Shown here one piece after another: positions 34,662 to 46,366 of a stretch of 64,000 nucleotides of DNA (position 1 is the stretch's first letter; the number at the start of each line of letters is the position of its first letter). This stretch comes from Takakia lepidozioides (taxonomy: Eukaryota > Streptophyta > Takakiopsida > Takakiales > Takakiaceae): positions 8,248,001-8,312,000 of the forward strand of contig CM060733.1 of the NCBI GenBank assembly GCA_030704615.1. Reading direction: 5' to 3'. A model generated the notes under the pieces. The model was not told where the DNA came from and did no database searches. It saw nothing but the letters and a program-made list of their open reading frames with translations. Made by a program: the position numbers and the translations under genes.

Positions 34662-35857
34662 CTACAAATACATTGATCCAAGCATTCAAGGCAACATATA
34701 CAGCACAAGCTAATTGGGAACAGGAATCTCAATTCATGTTTCAACAACAGAGGCAGAAGGGAGAGTTGGTAGGCGGAAGAGTTGGTTTTTTCTCGTTTTG
34801 CAGTGTCCCATACACCCTCCGGGCTTCCTGGCGTTATACATTTCTTCTTCTTCATTATTTTCTTGTTTCCTTCTCTCAATGTTTTGGACATTTTCAATGG
34901 TTCGCTTATTGTTCTACAGTGTCCATAGGCAGCTCCTCGAAGGACTTCATCTCGCAAGGAGACATTTTTCTTTTCATGTAACTGTTGGTACATAGGGATC
35001 TCTGGGGTCATCTGGGCCTAATAACTTTCTCCCTCTCCTTCTGTGTCAGTATACATATTAAAGAGGCCAAAGGGGCTTTGGGAACTTTAACGACTCGAAG
35101 AATGTACTCATAAGACCTTGTTTGCCGTTGCCAGGTGATCTAGAGGAACACAAAGCAGAAAACAAAGAAAGGATATTGGTTGATGAACCTTATTATAGAG
35201 GACCCTAGACAGCACGTCGTTCCATGAGTTCCGCTCCGATGAGGAGATCCACTTCCAACCCAAGCGTGGCTCGGCACGCACTCTGCCAATCCAAGAGAAC
35301 ACATATAGCAATCGACACTCTGCGAGCTGAAGCATTGCACAAGCAGAGGCTTTTAACTACGCATCCCCCCATCTCTCCAGTTGGACTTCACATTAGCGTG
35401 GTTCAGCTTCTTATATGTGAAATTTTGAAGGAGAACATCCTAATCGCATAGCAACCTTACCTTTTCCGGATTCAATCTCAATTCTGGCTCCTGAAGACGC
35501 AGGAATCTAGAAGCAAATTAATGTACCCTCCATGTTAATCCTTTCCAGCAAAACAGATACTTCCCACGACAAAGCCTCTCACTTATAATATGGGAAGTAG
35601 TATTGGCCATCATGTTAAGCGAAGGCAATGCACATGTGACTCTGAAACTCTAACCATCCATTTCCCCGGTTTGAAACTTCCACCAGATACCCAAATTGCT
35701 AGGTGGTTGCAACCAAGTTGGCAACCTAGGCCCCTCTGGAAGGGAAGTCCCGATCAAAGTCTAGGTGGTTGTTCCTGCACATGGCTGAAATCTACTACAC
35801 ATAATGGACATGAATTCCAACTCCATCTTCGGAGGAGCTCATCTTTCTGTGGCTACA

Positions 35858-36295
35858 TTAGAAAGCAGTCAAGACTCCATCAAATCGGAGGAGAGAGGCA
35901 GCAAATTGATACCCAATCAGCATGAAATGCATGTTGTTGAGATGGCGCTTGAATAATGCAATCACCGCTGAGTTACGAAGGGTCCCCATCTCTCCTGTTT
36001 CCTCCTTATTAACACTGCCCTCCATTGGCGCCAGGTTAACCATGGTTAAAATAGCACACTTTTGGACTTCGGTTATTACTTCCGATGCATCCAATTGCTG
36101 CTTTATGTAAATGGACAGCTTTTCTTTGTCTTCATGCGGCACCACCGTTTCAGCAATAACCAGTGTTTTCAGCTCCAGGGTAGAGTGTTCATTGATTTTC
36201 CTCAGAATTCCACAATCAGTTTCCCTGCATTGTGGTACCATGTTGGCAGATGTCAAAGCAAAAGAAAGACCAATTACGACGTTGAATTCAGTCAC
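35858..36295 (-). CDS. Unrecognised ORF with membrane-like ends
   Basis: The frame encodes about 145 residues with sound composition: a hydrophobic start (VVIGLSFALTSANMVPQ), a charged middle (PHEDKEKLSIYIKQQLDAS) and a second hydrophobic part (HFMLIGYQFAASLL) before the stop. It is open upstream only by a one-base shift into a neighbouring frame (36300-36400) that also reads sensibly (VPLGETKECKNKDLLGIDKL). This suggests either an intron border or a frameshift. The family was not recognised. It may belong with the ORF at 36688-37047 as exons of one small membrane protein gene. Confidence 0.4.
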   Translation of the reverse strand: MTEFNVVIGLSFALTSANMVPQCRETDCGILRKINEHSTLELKTLVIAETVVPHEDKEKLSIYIKQQLDASEVITEVQKCAILTMVNLAPMEGSVNKEETGEMGTLRNSAVIALFKRHLNNMHFMLIGYQFAASLLRFDGVLTAF

Positions 36296-36687
36296 AGTTT
36301 TACAAGAAGCTTATCAATCCCTAGCAAATCTTTGTTTTTGCATTCCTTGGTTTCTCCCAAAGGTACAGACAGCGTGACAGTGTACAGAAGGACAATCATA
36401 TAGCAATTTTCTAGACTCTCGAAGTTTCTGATCGTGGCAACCTTCATTGACCAACCAATTTTGGACCCTGTATGTCCAGAAGGACAGTCAGCTCATTACA
36501 TTGTCCTTGAACCTACTGCTCAGGTTGGTTGGACATCAGGTGATTTCAAAAGGAAAAGATGTGATACTCTAATTACTCACAGCCTGGCGATCACAGAACC
36601 CCCCGCCCAATTTGGACAGAAAAGTGAAAGTATTGAGAGGGAAATGACATGGTAATGCATAACATTCGCTCAGTAAGCTCAAATAGC

Positions 36688-37047
36688 TTATGGGTTAAGA
36701 GAAAGAAAGAAACAAGAAAGAGAGGGGGCCCTCGCAAGCAACCCAAAAGCAACAAAAAGATATCCCAAGAGCTGGAATTTGTACTGCAATTCTTCTGCCA
36801 TATTCTGGTCTCTGTTTAGAAGAATCTGGAGGGGCGAATGGCTGCTGTTGTTTTCAAGCATTTGGAGCGCCGTTCCACCAGTAGCCCGATTGAGGCTGTA
36901 GACCATGGATACCAGCACCGCAAACAGCATACAAGCACACACTAGCGCCAACCTGAACAGGTTCCAGAGAGAGAGCATGTAGCAGGCCATGGGAGATGAA
37001 GTTCGCTTGGAAGCCATCTCATTTATATGACTCATGCTTTTCTGCAT
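36688..37047 (-). CDS. Unrecognised membrane-protein-like ORF
   Basis: A 119-codon frame (or 109 from the second ATG, MASKRTSSP) has two predicted membrane spans: LFRLALVCACMLFAVLVSMV and LLGYLFVAFGLLA. Between them lies a hydrophilic loop (SHSPLQILLNRDQNMAEEL). It could be the first exon of a gene continuing into 36400-35858 on the same strand. Family not recognised. Confidence 0.4.
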   Translation of the reverse strand: MQKSMSHINEMASKRTSSPMACYMLSLWNLFRLALVCACMLFAVLVSMVYSLNRATGGTALQMLENNSSHSPLQILLNRDQNMAEELQYKFQLLGYLFVAFGLLARAPSLSCFFLSLNP

Positions 37048-38998
37048 ACTTTGATTCTATCCCCTCTTTGACCAACGGATTATACGTCTCCCTCCTGTAA
37101 AACCAATGCAATTCATTATTTTGGCCAATCATCACACATCACACATACATGATCTCCTGTACATTAATCTCCACGAATCTGAGCATCATAGCACTTGCCT
37201 CTAGCTTGAAAATTCAAACAGATGCTTATGTCAAAATCCTAGATCCAATTATGCACTCGACTACCAGACATACAGAGGACACAGTTGGGTATAAGATCTA
37301 GATCATGGTCTTGGGAAATGGGTCCGAACTACAGAGTTTCCTGATCAGGAGTCCCCGCAAAAATCAACAAGCCAGAGGACAGACTTGGATTTGAGCTGTA
37401 TGAACTGGTGCCTGGTGATCAAGCCAGGGAGCCTGGATACCTAACTCGCCCCCCTTATTACCGTCAGAAGCGTTCTTTCAGCCCTAGAGTCATACCCACT
37501 CTACCCAGTGTGTGTGTCTAGCAGTGGTCAACCAGTGTTAATGTTAATTCATGACCTGTGATTGATCATTGCACTACTTGGCATTCAACACTACAAGTTC
37601 TTCCGGCATTTCTTGTAGGTATGGTTATGATCAAACTGCACTAGTTCCAGCGCTTTTGTCAAAGGCCAGATGATCATGGCCCTGAAGATAAAGAGGACCA
37701 AGTGAGCTCATTGTAACCATAACCCATCATTCAAGGAAACTAACCATCCAAGCATAGCAGTCTGTGCACTGGGAGTATGCAGTCGAAACTAATTTCGTGC
37801 AGAGTACATTACAAAGATGATGCATCGGTCTTAACCTGGTCCAATTGCTTAGAGCAAATTCGGGAAAGTAAACCAAGAGCTCTTCCATCACCTAGTCGAT
37901 TGAATAATATCACAAATGTGAGTATGAAGAATTGTACAAATACTAGAACTGCTCATTCCATCTACAGTTACTCAGACGCTGCGGAGTTTTACTAGTTGCC
38001 AGAACCTATAACGTTAGCAGGATCGCCCCAACTCCGTGCCGATTTTGATACTTTTTCAATCCAGTACTTCACAGGATAGGACAGATGTGATGGAGGGGCC
38101 TGGGGTAGAACAGACATACCACCATGCTTTAATAACAGAGCGACAGGGATTGAGAGTAACCTATGTCTTAGGTTGATCTATCAGACAAAGTCTGTGACAT
38201 TCTTCGTGTTATGCGGCCACATTAATCGTACTGAGGTGATTGATCTTAATTGAAGGTTATGTCCAGATGATTGACCTCAACCTGTCCTCGAATTGAAAAG
38301 ATGGAGCTCAGCTATTTGGCTTGTGTTTTGGAGAGGGTTCTTCTTGGAAATCTTCCAATGCTTCGTAGAGGTCCTTCAGTTGGAAGCCTCAGTAGTTTCC
38401 TGCCGATGATGAAGGGAGACAGACGTTGAAAGAAAGCGAATTCCACCGTCATTGGGATAAACCCCCTAGTTTTCTCATGTCGTCCGACGTATAGGTGGAG
38501 GGATACGAAGAGTCCTACTCCAAAATAGGCGACAGAGCCTTGAATTCAACTGCACAACATGAAGTTGACAAGGTATCTGTTCACCATCAACCTCCAGAAA
38601 CTTTCAACGAGTTTCCAGGTGGGAATTCCAATCTCTTTTATCTCCCTTCTGAGCACACTCTCTTACTTCAAATTGACGGGAAAGATGCTCAAGTTTCTCT
38701 GTCAATCTGCCAGAATGGGCGTCACCACACGTGGTAATCGATACCTGTTTCAAATCTTATGGAAAATATTGCAAAACCCGTTCGCCAAAAGGAGAGGAGT
38801 GAGTGATGACATGGCAAACAATTTGATCAGTCACCGCATATTATATCTTGGTAGAATGACCGTCCGTCTCTTGGGAGCTCCTCTACAAAGAGGGTGTGTA
38901 CAGAAATTAGAGTGCTATTGATCCACGAGGATTCACTCAGTCCAGTAATGCAGCTTGCAAGAAGGATGGACGGGTGGCTGAAGAAGAATGGCTATCAG

Positions 38999-39310
38999 TC
39001 ACATAGCAGATGAACACCATGGATTTCTGAGCATGACAGGGAAGAGGAACTCAGCAAAATCCCGAACCAAATCAAAGAGTTCCTCCACAATGAGACACAG
39101 AGGAATATAGAAGTACTCTTCCAGTATGAAAAAGAGGGGATCATATAACTTCTGGTAAAGAAGGCCGTCCACTATGCAGATGATGCACAGAGGGTGGGGA
39201 TGCTGATACCAAAGCTCCTCAAATATGCAACACAACACAAGCCCTGAAATCACAAAAAGTATCCACACATCTTGCGATTCAAGCAGGGCGTTGATCTCTG
39301 GTGCTATCAT
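38999..39310 (-). CDS. Unrecognised hydrophobic ORF
   Basis: A 103-codon frame starts ATG and ends TGA, with alternating hydrophobic and acidic segments (VWILFVISGLVLCCIFEELW, then FILEEYFYIPLCLIVEELF). Amphipathic, membrane-associated character is likely. No homolog is recognised, and it may be part of the same locus as the two ORFs below it on the minus strand. Confidence 0.35.
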   Translation of the reverse strand: MIAPEINALLESQDVWILFVISGLVLCCIFEELWYQHPHPLCIICIVDGLLYQKLYDPLFFILEEYFYIPLCLIVEELFDLVRDFAEFLFPVMLRNPWCSSAM

Positions 39311-39663
39311 AAAACCATCATCACAATTGTGAAACCGATTGCATCTTTGTCTCTCTCGACTCTTGGGCTTTATTTTGCTGGGCTACGTATGTGACCCTTT
39401 GGAAGTGGCACTCTTTTGTGATACGCCTCTTGGTGCCCTCTTCACTTCTTCCCACACACTAACTTAACCAATGAACTGTCACACCGGAGATGGATGACTC
39501 TACTATGAGGAGGTCCTCAGAGCATCACTTAAGAAACAAGTAACACCTATACACGATAAACATGTTACCCTATAGGCGTGGGGCAGTTACGATGTTGTAA
39601 AGACTATTCATTGCAGGTCAACCCCCAGAAAAATAAAAATCGTGGTTAGTCCAATATCGGCAG

Positions 39664-40124
39664 TGTAAAGCCCCATATTTGCTCAGCCGGAAAATAGCCC
39701 ATTTCATCCAAAACAGCGATACACATCCATAGTATATTTTTTTGGCGTATGAAGCCGTTAAAATGTTACAATGATATTTAGGTTAGGGTTAGTTTTTGCA
39801 GGTGGATCGATCCTGGCCCTTCATCAGATCTAGGGCCACAAGGCAGCGCCGTGGGCTTTGGCCTGTGATGCCTCGCCACGCGGCGGGCCACTACGGCTAG
39901 GGCTTTTTGTATAAAGATGGCGCCCTGACACAAGGTCAGGGCGGTGTACTCGGGTGTTGGTGTATATGTGATTTTGGTGTACAAGCTTTGGATGAGAGCT
40001 GTTTAGTGCTTGATTCGTGTGTTTGATCCTCCTCTTGCGCGTTGCTTACTCTTTCTGCTCGCCCCTTTTGTTGTGCAACCTTGCTTTTTGAGAGGAAAGA
40101 AGTATATGCTTCAGGCTTGTTTTA
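39664..40124 (+). repeat. 5' LTR of Ty3/gypsy element
   Basis: The sequence from TGTAAAGCC to GGCTTGTTTTA is repeated at 50309-50772 with scattered substitutions and small indels. It is directly followed by TGGTGGAGAGAAGTCGG, a plausible primer-binding site because it starts TGG. The LTR end at TTTTA rather than CA is set by the homology and is unusual. Confidence 0.85.
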
Positions 40125-40326
40125 TGGTGGAGAGAAGTCGGGTACTCTAGGCGTGGTGGATCCTGCCCGCACTGTCAGGATCAGTTAGGTCTTTATGCGA
40201 GATCTGCTCTACATCCTGCTGCATAAGTGGTTTGCTAATGCGTGTTATCGATGGCGACTCCTCGCTTTGCCATATTTTCTCCTACTGCTGCGATTTTGCC
40301 GTCTCACAATGTGCGTTGGGGTGTGA

Positions 40327-41342
40327 TTGCAAGAGATGGCTGTCGTTTGTGACTTGTCTTATGTAGCTCGCAGAGAGGGGGAGAGCCTATTTCTTCAGAT
40401 TAGCGTGGCACTTGTTATCGAAGCTAATCCTAGTGTAGAGGTTGACCCTGCTGCCGCTTCTCATTCTGCTGGTGTTGTTATTGTTGCTCTTCCCATTGTT
40501 TCTCACCCTGCTCACATTCTTGCGGTTACTAACACTACCAACAGCGCGCGCCCTGGCAGTGTTGCCTTGCCAGCGTCGCCACTTCTTGAGCCTGCTGCTT
40601 GCGTTCCAGCCCTTGTTGTTACATTGGGTTCTCCTGGTGGTAGTGATTATAACAATCTGGGGGAGGCAGAGGCGTGGTCGCCAAGGTTTGAGAAGTCTGA
40701 CAGCTCTCTAGATAGCTGTGACCCAGAATACTATAATTTTGACAACTTTGTGGATCCAGGCCCTGAATATTTTGAAAGTAGGCAGCAAGTTGCAGAGTTG
40801 GAGATGAGTTGTTGCAGGAAGTAGATGATTTGTTGTGTGAGATATGTGACAAAGATCAGCTTTGGTTTGAGCGTGTAGAGAGAGCTGTTGTAGGTGATAT
40901 TGTTGCACTAACCAGTCATCACGAGGCCCTGTTCACGCGACCTTTGTTTGAGCCTGGTGCGGTGGTATCTAGAGCCAGACAGCTTGCTAAGCGCGAATTC
41001 GAACTACGCAACGAAGAGCGTCTACCGTCCAGGACGATCAAGTCGCATTTTCTGAACCATCGTGAATTAACATGGTTGGAAGTTGGCTTGTATCTACCTC
41101 TTTCTGGTGTTCGAAGTGCGGAGCTTCATCATGGCTCTAGTGTGGTAGGGCGAAGTTGGTTGTCGTTAATGTTACAAGGCACGGGGGCTTTGATCTTGAG
41201 GGCACTACAGTTTCAGCTCTGGCCCTGCGCCTTGGCACCTACTTATTCACAGTTAATTGATGGTCTGAAGGGTGGGGCCTTGATAGTGCAGTCGTCTGAT
41301 CTAGTAGTCTTGGGTGTGGGTACTACCTTTGCTTCACAGTGA
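40327..41342 (+). pseudogene. Extra ORF region between LTR and gag
   Basis: Two overlapping frames, 40327-40824 and 40809-41342, read as one protein with a frameshift. The first is rich in Ala, Val and Pro and then acidic (DSSLDSCDPEYYNFDNF). The second is charged (AKREFELRNEERLPSRTIK) then mixed. It precedes the gag frames and has no recognised domain. Several Ty3/gypsy lineages carry extra ORFs, but I cannot match this to a known one; it might be an N-terminal extension of Gag. Confidence 0.5.
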
Positions 41343-41617
41343 GTGGTCGCTCGAGTGCGTTTGAGAGATTGAGTGACTGTTCAAACTCAACTGTGTTTTC
41401 GCGCACCTGGAGAGAGGGTGACACCACCCGCGTTGCTTAAAGGAGCTGACGGTGGGGGTGGCTGGCATTGGGAATCTACGAGTTACAGTCACACAAGGTG
41501 CTGAGGGTGGTGTATTGTTCCACTTGGGTTCCAGAAGACAGCTCGCCAAGTGCTCGGCCCACGCTCCATATCTCTGCTGCTTAAAGATTATGCCTACAAT
41601 CCAACCTCGTTTCTTGT

Positions 41618-43541
41618 ATGCTAGGTGATTCTAGAACTACTTGGTTGAGATCCGGAAGACAGAGGTGCATGAATAATTCAGGAGAGCCGCTGGCCGAAAA
41701 TGTAGTGGAAGTGAATGAGGGATCGGACAACCTGCAGGCAGGTAATTTCATGGTGAGTGATGATGAATTTTTGAATGTTGGGACGATGGGAGCAGTTGTA
41801 GAGTCCCCAATTGGTATTACATTGGTTGATGAGGGGTCTGGGATAGCCACCCTCGAGGGCCTTTCTGTTTATGATCGGCGTGATAAGGCCTTGGTGGCTA
41901 GACGGACCGAGCCTACGCTGGCTCGGGAATTAAACGGTCTGCCCTCCCATCCTATTCATGTCCAGGGGATCGAAGGGTCCGGTTCGGATGTCTAGGCTAC
42001 TACGAGCAGTATGTCGGCCTAGGTTGCTAACTTGAGTCCTAGTGTGCTGCCTGTTGTGAATTTCTCTATTCCCACTCTCGGGGGATGGAACTTGTTGCCT
42101 GTAAATTCGGGTATGCATGTGGGCAGTCTTTCTGTGTTGAACGTGCATGGTGTTGTTCAAGGTGGGGGTGTCATGATGCAAGGGCCCTCTAGTGTGTCTG
42201 TTGCTCCGACTCCTGCCATCGCTGGCCAACCAGTGGGGGCTCTCCCTGCTCCACAGGCTGGGGTGCCACCACATCTTGTCCCTAGCCAGTCCGTGGGTAT
42301 GCATGCTAGCAATATCCCTCTAAGCAGTATAAGATCTGTGTCAACACAACCGGTGGGAGTGGCATCCACTCTTCCCATGAGTGGAATGCCACAAACCCAC
42401 TTACAGTCTACTAACCCTGCTGCTCAGTCAAGTGTGGCAATACCTGCTCTCCCCATGGGCACGGTGGCGTCACGTCTGTCAGCTTCAACTGCTACAGGAT
42501 CAGCCAACAATAACAGTATGAGTTATAATTCTGCATCTAATGTTTGATATGTGCATGGTAATACTGCTCCCATAGTTCCTTGTTGCCCTACTATGTGTCT
42601 GTCCTCCCTGGTCACATCAACCATAGCCTGCCTTGTCATCTGATCCCCCAGCTGACCACTCAACCTTACCCAGAATATACCATGGGAGAAGACTTTGATA
42701 GATATCTTCAAATGTTTGAGGTCATTGCTAGTGTCAATGGAGTGCCTAAGAATTTCAAGATGACGATCTTTAGGATGAGCATGAAGATGGACCAACTCGT
42801 GACTTACTGCATGCAGCCGTCATGGATGATCCCAACCTCAATTAGGCCACTCTGGTGGAATGGGCAAAGACCTTGTTCAAACCTCCTGAGAGGCCTCTGG
42901 ATTGCTTTACCAAGTTTTTGGCCAGGACTTACCAACCTGGGGAATCCTTGTGGAAGTATTATATGGATCTTAAATTTGCTGCTGTTGAAAATATCATAGA
43001 CCCGGCAGAGAGGGATCGTATGGTTAAAAGGTATTTTCTCCTTGGGTTGCCTTCCACTATTCAGAATTGGGTTCAGTGACGTCATTTTATCAATGACAAG
43101 ACTATGTTAGCAGAAATTAATCTAAAAATGGCAGACTTGGTTGACATCAAATCAATGCAACATCATGCCAAGTTTCAAGCTCCAGTGGGCTCAGAGCTTG
43201 GCATGTCTGTAACATCCTCACCCTATGTTCCTCCTGCTATGACATACAAAGCTGATGATTTTACTCTCCAGGGATTGGCTAATAGTGAGTCTGTGGTCAC
43301 TCAGTTTGTTGCCATGAAGGCTCATCAACAGAGATGGCAGCCTCGACATGGCCAAGGAACAACCGGGGGTAACAATAGAGGTCGGACCCATACTGGACAA
43401 GCCTATGAGGGCAATCGTGTTGCCTATTACATTTGTGGGTCCTTTGAACACTGGACGAAGCATTGTCCAGATAGAGCAGGGCTACCAGAGCTGATTAAGA
43501 ACAAGAAGACAACTAATGGTTCTTCCTCTCCTTTAAACTAG
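41618..43541 (+). pseudogene. gag region, several frames
   Basis: A Ser/Pro/Gly/Ala-rich N-terminal part lies at 41618-42547. The retrotransposon gag domain follows at 42660-43079 (WAKTLFKPPERPLDCFTKF, then ERDRMVKRYFLLGLPS), with a frameshift near 42850 and a stop at 43077-43079. The nucleocapsid part has one CCHC-type knuckle near 43425-43460 (YYICGSFEHWTKHC) in which the first cysteine is replaced by tyrosine. A basic Gln/Arg/Gly-rich linker precedes the knuckle. Confidence 0.75.
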
Positions 43542-43758
43542 GGCAATCTCTTGGGAAGGGGGCAAGAGGTCCATCATCTACCAACCCTACTTCTTCTATT
43601 CCGATTCAAGTTGTTTTATCTACTAACTTTAAGGCTTTGTATTGTCCTCTTAGTCGACAGACTGCTGGCCAGCAGATCAGTCCCCTGATGGCCCAGTGTC
43701 ATATCCACGAGCTCAGCTTTCCCTGTGTGGTTGATACTAGATGCACTATATCTGCTAT

Positions 43759-44594
43759 CACTACAACAGATCGCAGTATTTATAATTGTATATATGACTA
43801 TTTTGCAGTCATAAACGGTACATATGACTTCTATGACTGTAAGTCGTGCAAACCAAGTCAATACAATGAGTACAAGATGGTACGGTCCGGATGACTACAG
43901 TCATATGAACCAAGTGATATCTCTCACTGCAGTCATATATACCATACAGCCGCCGCCGCTGCCGCGCCACATGGCGAGGCACAAATTAAATTAAATTAAA
44001 AAAACTGAAAAAATAAAAACATATGTCAAACGCCGCATCGCACCGCATTGTGCCACGTGGCATAATGCATTTTATAATAATGAAAAGACCACGTGGCAGT
44101 CCATCTAGGGTACCACGTGCTATCCCTAGCTTGCCTACTAATCCTATGGCCATCTTATCCATTTGATTGTACTTAGAGGAGTTTGAACCTGCAACCTCTT
44201 TACTATAAGAGTTATAGTTCACTACCTGTTAACCAATACACCCATTAGTCATTCATATAATCATATGTGTTTTTAATTGTATTATACACAGCAAATTACA
44301 AAATCCCCAGTAGTTACCATGACTATGTAACCTCATCCATGTACACTGTAGTCATGGAAATGATTATGAATGGTGAGCTAAATCTGGTCAATTGCCGTTG
44401 ACCAGCCTTCCGCCCATTCCGGAGCCATGTAGTCATACAGACGACTATTTAGATAGTCTTTCATATGACTACAGTTGTATGTACAACTGCGGAAGGTCAA
44501 TTTCATATAAAAACATGGTGCAGTCATGGTCAAAGTCATGAAAACCATGACTACCACGGTTTGGCAGTCATAACTACCGCGAGCTGTTGTAGTG
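43759..44594. mobile_element. Non-autonomous CACTA element 1, 836 bp
   Basis: The element begins CACTACAACAGATCGC and ends GCGAGCTGTTGTAGTG, an imperfect inverted pair with the diagnostic CACTA start. It is flanked by the 3-bp duplication TAT at 43756-43758 and 44595-44597. Inside, an ATGACT(A/G)CAGTCAT-type palindrome recurs near both ends, as expected of CACTA subterminal repeats. No transposase is encoded. Confidence 0.9.
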
Positions 44595-44869
44595 TATACC
44601 TTTAAGTGTTGTGAGAGTTCTTGGTCTTAAACTATGCCCTGCCACAGGTATTGAGGTGTTTATTGCAGATGGATCCAAGTATGAGCCCTTAGGACTAGTC
44701 ACTGTTCCCATCAGAATTCATAAAAAAAAGGTTGTGGTGACCTGCATAATCACCATTGGAGATCAATTCCTTCTAGGCCTTGACTGGATGACTGGAGCTG
44801 GTACCACCATCAGCTTAGCAGACTACTCCCTTCGCTTTAACAATCACTACAGGAAAAGGGGGGGGTTTT

Positions 44870-45150
44870 CGACACCGCAGCCATGTCACGGCGTCGCAAA
44901 ACAGCCTTTTTCGGGCGGGAAAAAAAAACCAAATTTGCGACGTCCGGGCGTCGCAAGCCCGTCGCAAGGGTGACCCCAAAAAAACGTCGCAAATTTGCGA
45001 CCAATGGAGGTCGCAAATATGCGAAACCGCGATTTGCGACGCCCGGGCGTCGAAAAAAAAAATAAAAAAAAAATAAAAAATCCTATTCTTCAATGCAGAA
45101 TTAGCACCGTCCGGGGGTCGCAAAGTGCGACGCCCGGACGTCACAATTTA
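44870..45150. repeat. Left CpG-rich palindrome array of CACTA element 2
   Basis: Repeated GCGACGCCCGGGCGTCGC-type words, many incomplete, separated by short A-rich spacers. The density of CpG makes this a likely DNA methylation target; transposase binding is inferred from other CACTA families. Confidence 0.8.
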
Positions 45151-45539
45151 AGGGGGTACATTTGAATTTAGGCGGGAAAATTTGAATTTCAAAAACTTGT
45201 TGACCATTGACTCCGGTTCTGTCTAATGGCGATATATTCATTGTTCTACATATATCATACAACGCATACTTGAACGTAAGACCTCCACGTTATAACATTT
45301 GTAAGACACTACAAACTAACCAATACACCTACGTTACATCTGTGTATCACAAAAGCAATCTAAAAATATATATATACATATAAAGAGTTCCTTCTAAGGG
45401 GGTCTCTCTTGTGACGCCGGGGAGTTGCAACCTCCACAGCCTTAGTGCCCAGCCCCAGCCCCAGCTCCAGCATCGTCGCCGTTGTTCTACCCCCCCCATC
45501 GCCAGGCGCCCCAAACGACGTCATTGTGTGGACCTAAGC

Positions 45540-45990
45540 GGATCACAACACCATTGCGACGCTGTTGCGACCCCCTGACGTCGCAAGCGCGGGGCGCCCC
45601 CAGCGACGCTTTTGTGAAGTTGAGGGCCGTAAAATCCAAAAAAAAAAAAAAAAAAACTCCCACTGTGATGATGCTGTTGCGACGCCCTGGCGTCGCAGAG
45701 GCGCTGGGGCGCCCTTAGTGACGCTTTTGCGATGCTGAGGCGTCGCAACGTCTAAAAATATATATATATATATATATATTTTTTGGATTTCCGACGCCGG
45801 GGCGTCGCAAGAAAAAAAATCCGTTGCAACGAGGGCCCTCTTTCTCCCTTCATGCCACCTTACGACGGCTGGGCGTCGTAATTGTGTCGCAGGGGGATTG
45901 CGACGCCGGGGACGTCGCAAAAAAACGCCGCGGCTCGGCGTCGCGGACTCAGCGCCGTGCGGGGCGTGGGGGCACGGCTGGCGTCGCAAA
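45540..45990. repeat. Right CpG-rich palindrome array of CACTA element 2
   Basis: Repeated GCGACGC / GGCGTCGCAA words in both orientations, mirroring the left array, interrupted by A tracts and an (AT)n run at about 45758-45780. Confidence 0.8.
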
Positions 45991-46366
45991 ACCCCCCCAT
46001 TTGCTATAGTGAATGGAGAATGGCATGAAATAATGGTTCCCTTGAAAGCAGTGAAAATCAAGGCTGGGTCTGCTACAGCCAATTTGTCTAGAGTCCAGGC
46101 CCTAGTAAAGGAGATACAACAGAACTTTCACTCCAACCTCAATTGGAATGATTTCTATAAGTTTCAATCTTCAACTCTTATATTAGTGGCATGTTCCTGG
46201 TGCTAGGGATAGGATAGGGGTGCCTATAGCTATTCCAAAGAATTCTACTCTAATTCGTGCACCTCTCAACATCACTATCCCTGCCTTGACCCAGAAGGTG
46301 GTAACGTCTGGTCTGGCCTTCTTGTGTCCAGCTGCTCATTTCCTAGAAGTTGAAGGATGGAGGTGA

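Larger units (their letters stand above)
44845..46011. mobile_element. Non-autonomous CACTA element 2, 1167 bp
   Basis: It begins CACTACAGGAAAAGGGGGGG and ends CCCCCCCATTTGCTATAGTG. The 3-bp duplication AAT lies at 44842-44844 and 46012-46014. More than a dozen copies of TTGCGACG-CC(C/T)-(C/G)GGCGTCGCAA half- and full palindromes fill both subterminal regions (44870-45140 and 45540-45990). The middle contains an (AT)n run and no coding sequence. It differs in sequence from CACTA element 1. Confidence 0.9.
43637..46204 (+). pseudogene. Aspartic protease region split by two CACTA elements
   Basis: The protease begins near 43690 and its active-site triad reads DTR instead of the usual DTG or DSG (43733-43741), so it is inactive. 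The frame is cut at 43758, resumes at 44595-44844 (GIEVFIADGSKYEP, then ITIGDQFLLGLDWM), is cut again and resumes at 46012-46204. Removing the two elements plus one copy of each 3-bp duplication restores one open frame across both junctions. That is strong evidence for the order of events. Confidence 0.8.

Noticed and set aside
39780-39800. Telomere-like TTAGGG words in the LTR
   Set aside because: Only about two degenerate units, also present at the matching place in the 3' LTR. They belong to the LTR and not to an interstitial telomere.
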